NCBI RefSeq assembly: GCF_010093065.1
Contig: NZ_CP048113.1
Span: forward strand, 5,558,501-5,622,500
Direction: 5' to 3'
Length of the DNA stretch: 64,000 nucleotides
DNA from: Chitinophaga agri
Lineage (GTDB): Bacteria; Bacteroidota; Bacteroidia; Chitinophagales; Chitinophagaceae
Positions 52,032 to 59,028 of the stretch are shown in pieces. A model generated the notes under the pieces. That model was not told where the DNA came from, did no database searches, and saw nothing but the letters and a program-made list of their open reading frames with translations. The stretch's first letter is position 1; every line of letters begins with the position of its first letter. The position numbers and the translations under genes are program-made.

Positions 52032-54116
52032 ATGAGCAATAAGACGATTTCTATGAATGTTCCTTTATACGACCGCGATCTTAGCTGGTTGTCATTTAAT
52101 TACCGGGTACTGTCTATGGCCAGAAATGAGGATGTTCCTTTGTATGAAAGGATAAAGTTCCTCTCCATCTTTTCTTCCAACCTTGACGAGTTCGTACGTG
52201 TACGCATGCCGGCCATACTGGCGGTGAATAAAGTTCTGGATAATAATCCTGCTGCCGCAGGTGAAGAGATCATCTCTCAGGACACCCTGCCCGCCATACA
52301 GGCAGAGATCAATAGTCAGCTGAAGGAATTCGGTCAGATCCTTACAAAGCAGTTACTACCTGCATTACGCAGTCATAATATCCACCTTTACTATAACGAA
52401 CCTATCCATCCGGAACATATTGAGCCGATGCGGGAGTACTTCCTGACAAGGGTGCTTAGCTTCCTGCAGCCATTATGGTTACGGAAGAAAAAACCGGAAG
52501 AAGTGTTCCTGGAGAACAACCAGCTGTATATCGTAGTGTCTTTGTCTGAAGAGACGTCGCCAGACTTACTGCAATACGCACTGGTGAATATTCCGAGTGC
52601 CACACTGCCCCGCTTTATGGAGCTGCCGGCCCTGGACAATGTTCACTACATTGCCATGCTGGATGATGTAGTGCGTCAGCACATCGGGTTCCTGTTTCCT
52701 GGATACACCGTGAACGGATGCTACAGTATCAAGATCACCAGGGATGCCGAAACAGACATGAATGAGCTGGCACACGACATCCTGGAACAGGTAGAGACGA
52801 TGATCGTAAAACGTGAGCTGGGTATACCTACCCGTTTCCTGTTTGACGCAGCCATGCCGCTTGCCCTGCAGAAGCTACTGGCGGTCTACTTCCATATACT
52901 ACCGGAGGAAATGGTAGAAGGAGGCAGGTACCACAACCTGAAAGACCTGGTTGACCTGCCTATGCCGGTGAAATCTCCGGCATTCAGTTATCCGAAGCAG
53001 GCTTCAGTACAGGTGCCTTCTCTGGAAAGCGCTCCTCGATTGCTGGAAGAGGTACTAAAAAGGGATGTGCTCTTACATGCCCCTTACCAGCGGTATGACT
53101 ATATCCTGCGTTTCTTCAATGAAGCAGCCGTAGATCCTTCCGTTCAGGAGATCTATATTACCCTTTACCGTATTGCCTCCAGCTCCCAGATAGCAAATGC
53201 GCTGATCAGCGCTGCGCACAATGGTAAACAGGTGACGGTGTTTGTAGAACTGAAGGCCCGTTTTGATGAGGCTAATAATATTCGCTGGGCGAAGAAGATG
53301 AAAGCCGCCGGGGTAAAGATCATTTATAGTATACCTGGTCTGAAGGTACATGCGAAGATTGCCCTGGTAAAACGTCGCCGTGGTTACCAGTGGGATTATG
53401 TCGGTCTGATGGCGACGGGTAATTTCAACGAAAGCACTGCCCGTTTCTATACTGACCACGTGCTGATGACAGCGCATGCGGGTATTACTCAGGAACTGGA
53501 GCTACTTTTCCTCTATCTTCAGGCCAGGGAGCAACCGGCCAAATACAACTATCTGACGTTCCAGCATCTGCTGGTGGCACAGTTTAATATGATGGCCCGC
53601 TTCAAACAGCTTATTGATCGTGAGATAGAGAACGCTCGTTGTGGAAAGCCAGCTAAGATCACCATTAAACTGAACAACCTGCAGGAAAAGGACATGATAG
53701 CCAGCCTCTATGCTGCCAGTCAGGAAGGGGTGCAGGTAGATCTGATTGCCAGAAGTATTTGCTGTCTGGTGCCCGATCAGCCGGAAAGCAGTAATATTAA
53801 AGTACGCCGGATCGTAGACCGCTACCTGGAACATGCCAGGATCTTTATCTTCCATAATAATGGGAATGAGGAGATCTATATGGGGTCGGCCGACTGGATG
53901 AACCGTAACCTGCATAGGCGTATAGAGGTAGTATTCCCGGTGTACGACGCGGGACTCAAGGCGCAGCTGAAGGAAATTATCCGTTTACAGCTGGCAGATA
54001 ATACCAATGCGGTGAGACTTGATGAGAATATCCGTAATATTGAAATCACACCGGCAGTGGGAGAAGCGCCTGTGAATGCGCAGTCTTCTATTTACCGGTA
54101 TATACAATCACTATAA
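52032..54116 (+). CDS. ppk1: polyphosphate kinase 1
   Basis: A 694-residue polyphosphate kinase, which makes inorganic polyphosphate from ATP reversibly. Domain order is normal: N-terminal (Y-D-R-D-L-S-W-L-S-F-N-Y-R-V-L), a head domain and two phospholipase-D-like domains. The autophosphorylated His is H440 in V-H-A-K-I-A-L-V-K-R, and the second catalytic His is about 601 in L-E-H-A-R-I-F-I-F; A-T-G-N-F-N-E-S-T-A-R-F-Y-T-D is the conserved loop. ATG 52032 begins two bases after the HD-PycTM stop, so the two are surely co-transcribed and probably translationally coupled. Confidence 0.97.
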   Translation: MSNKTISMNVPLYDRDLSWLSFNYRVLSMARNEDVPLYERIKFLSIFSSNLDEFVRVRMPAILAVNKVLDNNPAAAGEEIISQDTLPAIQAEINSQLKEFGQILTKQLLPALRSHNIHLYYNEPIHPEHIEPMREYFLTRVLSFLQPLWLRKKKPEEVFLENNQLYIVVSLSEETSPDLLQYALVNIPSATLPRFMELPALDNVHYIAMLDDVVRQHIGFLFPGYTVNGCYSIKITRDAETDMNELAHDILEQVETMIVKRELGIPTRFLFDAAMPLALQKLLAVYFHILPEEMVEGGRYHNLKDLVDLPMPVKSPAFSYPKQASVQVPSLESAPRLLEEVLKRDVLLHAPYQRYDYILRFFNEAAVDPSVQEIYITLYRIASSSQIANALISAAHNGKQVTVFVELKARFDEANNIRWAKKMKAAGVKIIYSIPGLKVHAKIALVKRRRGYQWDYVGLMATGNFNESTARFYTDHVLMTAHAGITQELELLFLYLQAREQPAKYNYLTFQHLLVAQFNMMARFKQLIDREIENARCGKPAKITIKLNNLQEKDMIASLYAASQEGVQVDLIARSICCLVPDQPESSNIKVRRIVDRYLEHARIFIFHNNGNEEIYMGSADWMNRNLHRRIEVVFPVYDAGLKAQLKEIIRLQLADNTNAVRLDENIRNIEITPAVGEAPVNAQSSIYRYIQSL

Positions 54117-54134
54117 AAACACCCTATCCTGCTT

Positions 54135-54647
54135 ATGCGTAAGTATCTCTGGCTTCCTGTTGTGTTGTTAATGCTGCAAGCGCGCATGGCACACGCGCAG
54201 GAAAAGCCACATCTGGACCTTGAACATATTTATGATCCTGCTGCGGATGCCGCGGCTGATCTGGCAAAGGCGCAAAAACAGGCCGCTGCTGAAAAAAAGC
54301 ATATTCTTATAGAGGTGGGTGGTAACTGGTGTATATGGTGTAAACGCTTCTATAAAATGCTGCATGAAGATGAGGCTTTAATGGCTCAGGCAGAAAAGAA
54401 CTATGTGATCTACTATCTGAACTATAGTAAGGAGAATAAGAATCTGCCGATATTGAAGCAACTGGGTTATCCACAGCGTTTCGGTTTCCCTGTTCTGCTG
54501 GTACTGGATGCAAATGGCAATAGGTTGCATACCCAGAATACGGGGCTGCTGGAATCCGCAGATAACTATGATAAGAAGAAGGTGGCTGAAATGCTGAAGC
54601 AATGGTCGCCCGACGCGCTCAACCCGGCTTATTACACTACTCAATAA
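54135..54647 (+). CDS. exported thioredoxin-like protein
   Basis: A 170-residue exported protein: signal peptide (M-R-K-Y-L-W-L-P-V-V-L-L-M-L-Q-A-R-M-A-H-A-Q), then a thioredoxin-fold domain with the redox motif W-C66-I-W-C69 in V-G-G-N-W-C-I-W-C-K-R-F-Y. The region around it resembles the thioredoxin_7/DUF255-like proteins of the periplasm. It may act as a disulfide reductase or maintain cysteine-containing envelope proteins. It starts 18 bases after ppk1. Confidence 0.88.
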   Translation: MRKYLWLPVVLLMLQARMAHAQEKPHLDLEHIYDPAADAAADLAKAQKQAAAEKKHILIEVGGNWCIWCKRFYKMLHEDEALMAQAEKNYVIYYLNYSKENKNLPILKQLGYPQRFGFPVLLVLDANGNRLHTQNTGLLESADNYDKKKVAEMLKQWSPDALNPAYYTTQ

Positions 54648-54655
54648 ATCCATTG

Positions 54656-55162
54656 ATGATGGAACAGGTGCTTTTTCCACAGGAAGCGCAGGCATTTATG
54701 CGTTTTGCCGGTCATCCGCTGAAGTTCTCATTGTATCTTTTATGGAAATTGCCCATTGCCTGGCTGGCCGGTGTCAGATTAAAACAACTGACACCGGCCA
54801 GTTGTGTGATAGTCGTACCCTTTAAATGGCTGTCACAGAACCCATTTCGTTCCACCTACTTTGCCTGTCTGGGCATGGCGGCCGAAATGAGCACAGGCCT
54901 TCCGGCCATGATGTATGTAAGAGGGGCGGCACCCAGAAAAGTTTCTATGCTAGTCACAGGTATGGAGGCCAGTTTCGTGAAGAAAGCAACCGGCAAGACC
55001 TGGTTTACCTGCGAGGAGGGTACCCGCATACGGGATGCCATAGCACGTACTGCCGCCAGCGGTGAACCTGAGACCATAACGGTGAACAGTATAGGCAAAA
55101 GCCACGATGGCACAGTAATTGCCTCGTTTGCCATTACCTGGTCCTTTAAAGGGAAGGCGTAA
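54656..55162 (+). CDS. DUF4442 family hotdog-fold protein
   Basis: A 168-residue protein that resembles the DUF4442 acyl-CoA thioesterase-like family: P-F-R-S-T-Y-F-A-C-L-G-M-A-A-E-M-S-T-G in the hotdog helix and T-W-F-T-C-E-E-G, E-P-E-T-I-T-V-N-S at the strands. The catalytic residue is not clear. ATG 54656 follows the thioredoxin gene by 8 bases; an ATG three bases on (54659) is an alternative. Its place in a polyphosphate-linked run gives no clear clue to function. Confidence 0.75.
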   Translation: MMEQVLFPQEAQAFMRFAGHPLKFSLYLLWKLPIAWLAGVRLKQLTPASCVIVVPFKWLSQNPFRSTYFACLGMAAEMSTGLPAMMYVRGAAPRKVSMLVTGMEASFVKKATGKTWFTCEEGTRIRDAIARTAASGEPETITVNSIGKSHDGTVIASFAITWSFKGKA

Positions 55163-55203
55163 ACAGGCATATACCATTACAGATCATCCTTCAATACCAC
55201 CAC

Positions 55204-56607
55204 ATGAAAATTGCGTTTCACGGAGCCGCACGTACGGTTACCGGATCAAAGCACCTCGTATCACTTAAGAATGGCAAAAAGATCCTGTTGGATTGCGGTA
55301 TGTTCCAGGGGATGGGACGTGAGACCGATGCCATGAACGAAGATTTTGGATTTGATGCGGCCAGTGTCACACACATGATCCTGTCGCATGCACATATAGA
55401 TCACTCAGGGCTGATCCCTTTGCTGGTAAAGAAAGGATTTAAGGGAACGATCTATTGTACCCCGGCTACCAGAGACCTGACAGAGATCTTGCTGCTGGAC
55501 TCGGCCAAGATCCAGGAAGATGATGCAAAGTTCACCAATAAGAAAATGCGTAAGGAGGGAAAACCTGAGATAACGCCACTTTATACCATTGATGATGCAA
55601 AACGGGCGATCGTTGCACTTAAAAAAGTCAGCTACAATACCTGGTTCCGCGTGGACGATGATGTAGAAGTGTATTTTACTGACGCCGGACATATTATTGG
55701 CAGTGCTTCGGTACATCTGCGTGTTACCGAGAATGGCAAGACTTCGCAGATCTCCTTCAGTGGGGACGTTGGCCGGTATAACGACGCCATACTCCGCTCT
55801 CCGGATGTTTTCCCACAGGCAGATTATATCCTGCTGGAATCTACGTACGGGAGCAGTCTGCACGCTGAGGCAGTGCCTTCTGACGATCTGCTGATAAAAT
55901 ACATACACGATACCTGTAAGGTGAGGAATGGAAAGCTGATCATTCCGGCTTTCAGTGTAGGCCGCACGCAGGAGTTGTTATATGCGCTGAACAGGGCGCA
56001 GCTGGATGGCAAGCTCCCGAAGGTGGATATCTTTGTGGATAGTCCACTGTCTAGAGAGGCGACGGATGTGGTGAGACACCATCCGGAGACATTTAATAAG
56101 ACGGTGAAGAAGTTGCTGGAAATAGATGATGATCCGTTTGACTTCCCCGGTTTGCATTATATCCAGACCGTCGATGAGTCGAAGGCGCTGAACTTCCGGG
56201 AAGCTCCCTGTGTGATCATCTCTGCTTCAGGGATGGCGGAAGCTGGGAGGGTGAAACACCATATCGCCAATAATATCAACGACAGCAGGAACACGATCCT
56301 GATCGTAGGATATTGTGAGCCGCAGTCACTCGGGGGCCGGCTGATGAGAGGAGCGAAGGAAGTCTCCATATACGGAACAAGATACGAGGTGAGGGCTGAA
56401 GTAGGCGTGATCCGTTCAATGAGCGCACATGGCGACTATGAGGACCTGAGTCAGTGGTTGTCGTGCCAGGACCCGCAATATGTGAAGAAGTTGTTCCTGG
56501 TGCATGGGGAATATGAGGTGCAGACCATTTTCCGTAACTGGTTGCTGAAGAAAGGGTTCCAGGACATTGAGATACCAGAACGTCATTCGGAAGTAGGACT
56601 GGGATAG
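55204..56607 (+). CDS. beta-CASP metallo-beta-lactamase fold nuclease (RNase J/YsH1-like)
   Basis: A 467-residue MBL-fold hydrolase with a beta-CASP domain, the type that processes RNA. The HxHxDH motif is S-H62-A-H64-I-D66-H67, then G-H-I-I-G-S-A-S-V-H-L and S-F-S-G-D-V-G-R for the remaining metal ligands. The beta-CASP part has A-F-S-V-G-R-T-Q-E-L-L-Y-A-L, A-S-G-M-A-E-A-G-R and the late H-G-D-Y in S-A-H-G-D-Y. Similar to YsH1/CPSF-like proteins of this phylum rather than to RNase J with its C-terminal tail. ATG 55204, 41 bases after DUF4442. Confidence 0.93.
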   Translation: MKIAFHGAARTVTGSKHLVSLKNGKKILLDCGMFQGMGRETDAMNEDFGFDAASVTHMILSHAHIDHSGLIPLLVKKGFKGTIYCTPATRDLTEILLLDSAKIQEDDAKFTNKKMRKEGKPEITPLYTIDDAKRAIVALKKVSYNTWFRVDDDVEVYFTDAGHIIGSASVHLRVTENGKTSQISFSGDVGRYNDAILRSPDVFPQADYILLESTYGSSLHAEAVPSDDLLIKYIHDTCKVRNGKLIIPAFSVGRTQELLYALNRAQLDGKLPKVDIFVDSPLSREATDVVRHHPETFNKTVKKLLEIDDDPFDFPGLHYIQTVDESKALNFREAPCVIISASGMAEAGRVKHHIANNINDSRNTILIVGYCEPQSLGGRLMRGAKEVSIYGTRYEVRAEVGVIRSMSAHGDYEDLSQWLSCQDPQYVKKLFLVHGEYEVQTIFRNWLLKKGFQDIEIPERHSEVGLG

Positions 56608-56671
56608 CCAGGGAGGTAATATATTAGTAAGTATCCGGTAGACAGCACCTATGTAATGATTTTGGAGAGCG

Positions 56672-58162
56672 TTACTTTTGCTTCGTGATCCAGATATGAG
56701 GTAGGAGCTCTTTGATTCTGTTGATGGGATGGTCGTTAATGACCGTTAAAACGTCCTTTAGCCAAAGGCTGGGATTAATGTTATGTAGTTTACAGGTTCC
56801 GATCAGGCTGTAGAGCATTGCAATTCGCTTTGCTGATTCATGGCTCCCGGCAAAGAGGTAATTCTTTCGGCCTATAACAGTCGCTCTTATAGATCTCTCA
56901 GCCGCGTTATTATCTGGATGTAGCTTTCCATCATACACGAAGGCACAGAGTTTATCCCAGCGTTTTATACTATAGGCAAGGGCTTTTCCTATCGGGCTTT
57001 GTGGAAGTACCTGCTTGTATTGGTCTTCCATCCAGCTTCCTAATTTCTTCAGTATAGGTAAGGAGTGCTTCTGTCTTGAAGCTGCTCGTTTTTCATTGTC
57101 GTGATTTAACGCCCTGCTATCGCGTTCAATCTGATAGACGAGCTGTAACTGTTCCAATACATATTCTGCTCTTTCTCGGTCGCTGTAAATAGCGTCAGAG
57201 AAGTACCTTCTTGCATGAGCAAGACAGTGGATCAATGTTATATTATTGGTATCAACAATGCTATTATATGCAGAGTAAGCGTCTGTTTGCAGCGTACCAT
57301 AAAAATCTTTCAGCATTTCTGCGGGTCCTTCCCGGCCACGCCCGGGTTGATAATCAAAGACAAGCAGCTTGTTAATACTATCCTGATAGAGCCAATAATA
57401 CCCCCGATGAGTGCTCCCTTTCTTATCCTTGTCGAGCACTGGTACCGATGTCTCATCAGCCTGCAAATAGTCAGCGTTGAGTACTTCTGTTACCAGCGCT
57501 CTGTAAATAGGAGTAATTAACGCAGCTGTCTTAGCAAAACCATCACTCAGCGTTGAGTATGGTAGCTTTATACCATCTCTTTCCAGACGTTGTTGCTGGC
57601 GATGCACGGGGAGATGATCGCAGATCTTCTCAACAACCAGTTGAGCCAGTAAGCCTGGCCCCATCATCGATTTTGCAACTGGTAATGTTGGCAAAGGTCC
57701 AACAATAATTTTTGACGACGTCTCATCCGCAGATGGGAGAAGGTACTTGTTACGGATGTAACGGACTACATAAATTTCAGCGGGTTTGTATTCCAGCACT
57801 TCAGTTTCAGTGGTGCCAATATGTTTACTACCAGCTGGTATATGGTCTGGATCTATAATTACATCTTCTCTTCGTAAGTGAGATGGTATGGTATGACGGC
57901 TATCTCTGGCTTGAGTCGCATCTTGTTTTACAACTTTCACATAAGTCACCTTCTTTGCATCTAACACGTTGCAAACAGCAGCAGATTGTTCTGTTGGAAT
58001 ATCGAGTGCCAGTTGATTCTTATCTGCGGGAATAAATCGCTCCTGACGAACTCCGAAAATCATCTTCTTGAGCTGATTCAATTCATGCTGCAGCTGCTCA
58101 ACCTTGTTGATGGCAGACTCATAGAGCTGTTTGTAATCATTATCTTCTGCTGACGTACTCAT
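56672..58162 (-). CDS. tnpC: IS66 family transposase (TnpC)
   Basis: A 496-residue DDE transposase. An N-terminal coiled-coil (about 5-40), a zinc-finger-like segment without full Cys spacing, and the catalytic domain are present: D in Y-L-Q-A-D-E-T-S-V, D in Q-T-D-A-Y-S-A-Y-N and E in N-N-A-A-E-R-S-I-R, with the IS66 C-terminal box at the end (L-L-P-H-I-W). Full length for IS66; appears intact. ATG at 58162. Confidence 0.96.
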   Translation of the reverse strand: MSTSAEDNDYKQLYESAINKVEQLQHELNQLKKMIFGVRQERFIPADKNQLALDIPTEQSAAVCNVLDAKKVTYVKVVKQDATQARDSRHTIPSHLRREDVIIDPDHIPAGSKHIGTTETEVLEYKPAEIYVVRYIRNKYLLPSADETSSKIIVGPLPTLPVAKSMMGPGLLAQLVVEKICDHLPVHRQQQRLERDGIKLPYSTLSDGFAKTAALITPIYRALVTEVLNADYLQADETSVPVLDKDKKGSTHRGYYWLYQDSINKLLVFDYQPGRGREGPAEMLKDFYGTLQTDAYSAYNSIVDTNNITLIHCLAHARRYFSDAIYSDRERAEYVLEQLQLVYQIERDSRALNHDNEKRAASRQKHSLPILKKLGSWMEDQYKQVLPQSPIGKALAYSIKRWDKLCAFVYDGKLHPDNNAAERSIRATVIGRKNYLFAGSHESAKRIAMLYSLIGTCKLHNINPSLWLKDVLTVINDHPINRIKELLPHIWITKQK

Positions 58163-58211
58163 TGCAATTGCAATGTTATCACATGTAAATCAATTATTTG
58201 TTAGCGCGATG

Positions 58212-58567
58212 TTAATGATCGGCAGATTGTCGAAAATACCGCCTGCGGTACTGGACTTTATCCATCTGAATGCCTTGCAGAATAAGCATCAATTGTGTAG
58301 AAGTAAGCGAAGACTGTACCCCACCTGGTTTGGGAATCTCAAATGTTCCCTTCTCAAGCCGCTTGTAATAAATCGCAAATCCATCTTGCTGCCATTGAAG
58401 TAGCTTGATATGTGTAGCTCTGCGGTTAAAGAAAATATAGACATCCCGGTTAAAGGATCCAAATGCATCTGTTGATTGACAATAGCCGCCAGTTTGTAAA
58501 AGCTACTACTTATCATGATTGGCTGAGTATACAGAAAATACCTGCATGAGGACGAGAGTGCCAGCAT
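58212..58567 (-). pseudogene. tnpB: IS66 TnpB (Orf2), single-base frameshift
   Basis: TnpB is the small second protein of IS66. The first part reads M-L-A-L-S-S-S-C-R-Y-F-L-Y-T-Q-P-I-M-I-S-S-S-F-Y-K-L to D-P-L-T-G in one frame; the remainder, D-V-Y-I-F-F-N-R-R-A-T-H-I-K-L-L-Q-W-Q-Q-D-G-F-A-I-Y-Y-K-R-L-E to the stop at 58212, is in another frame. The break is in the CCC/GGG run at 58445-58447, where one G is missing relative to a readable fusion. It may be a true disruption, a sequencing error or a slippage site; stop codon of tnpA adjoins its start. Confidence 0.85.
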
Positions 58568-58909
58568 TTATTTACTGTTTAGTAGCTCTTTTAGCATGTC
58601 TGTATTGACCGCCGAATGAAAAATTATCCTGTTACCTGATAAAGATATCACCTCCGCGAATGGAAGTGCAATATCTGGTATACTCGCCCTAGAAGGTGTG
58701 AGCTGAATGAAATGTTTTCGTCTGGGAACTTTTGCAGGAGTGGCAAACTGCTTCCTCCAGTTCTTGAGCATGGAGACCGTGATTCCATGATTATCACAAA
58801 ACACTTGCATCTTTACGTTTGACTGGCTCCATTGCATCGCGATATTCTTCTTCTCCGATATTGTAAATGAACGTATCGTGGAATTATTGGTTGGTTGCAT
58901 ACAGGGCAT
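58568..58909 (-). CDS. tnpA: IS66 TnpA (Orf1)
   Basis: A 113-residue DNA-binding protein of IS66, with a helix-turn-helix region (V-K-M-Q-V-F-C-D-N-H-G-I-T-V-S-M-L-K-N-W-R-K-Q-F). ATG at 58909 (M-P-C) or 58900 (M-Q-P); the open frame to 58924 has no ATG. It ends directly before the tnpB ATG (ATAA-ATG), giving coupled translation. Confidence 0.85.
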   Translation of the reverse strand: MPCMQPTNNSTIRSFTISEKKNIAMQWSQSNVKMQVFCDNHGITVSMLKNWRKQFATPAKVPRRKHFIQLTPSRASIPDIALPFAEVISLSGNRIIFHSAVNTDMLKELLNSK

Positions 58910-58990
58910 ATTTAAACAACGCAAACATAAACCCTCAGACTTACATGCCGAAGATGCTGTCTACCGGAACCTTACATATATTATTAGCAT

Positions 58991-59024
58991 AAAAAAAGCG
59001 TCCGCTTCATACGGACGCTTTTTT
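58991..59024 (-). terminator. terminator of M1 peptidase gene
   Basis: AAAAAAAGCGTCCG pairs with CGGACGCTTTTTT, loop of seven. On the minus strand the T run is at 58991-58997. The IS66 right flank is eight bases away. Confidence 0.92.
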
Positions 59025-59028
59025 GTTA

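Larger units (their letters stand above)
56619..58983. mobile_element. IS66 family insertion sequence with 8-bp target duplication
   Basis: The element runs from 56627 to 58975 (2349 bases). Its ends are inverted repeats, GTAAG-T-A-TCCGGTAGACAGCA at the left and GTAAG-G-T-TCCGGTAGACAGCA (minus strand) at the right, 19 of 21 identical. It is flanked by the direct repeat ATATATTA (56619-56626 and 58976-58983), the 8-bp duplication expected of IS66. Genes run leftward: tnpA, tnpB (frameshifted), tnpC. It lies after the beta-CASP gene and eight bases before the terminator of the M1 peptidase gene. Confidence 0.95.

Noticed and set aside
56157..58403. Several small frames opposite or across the IS66 and beta-CASP genes
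   Set aside because: All lie antisense to clear genes and have no recognisable motif.
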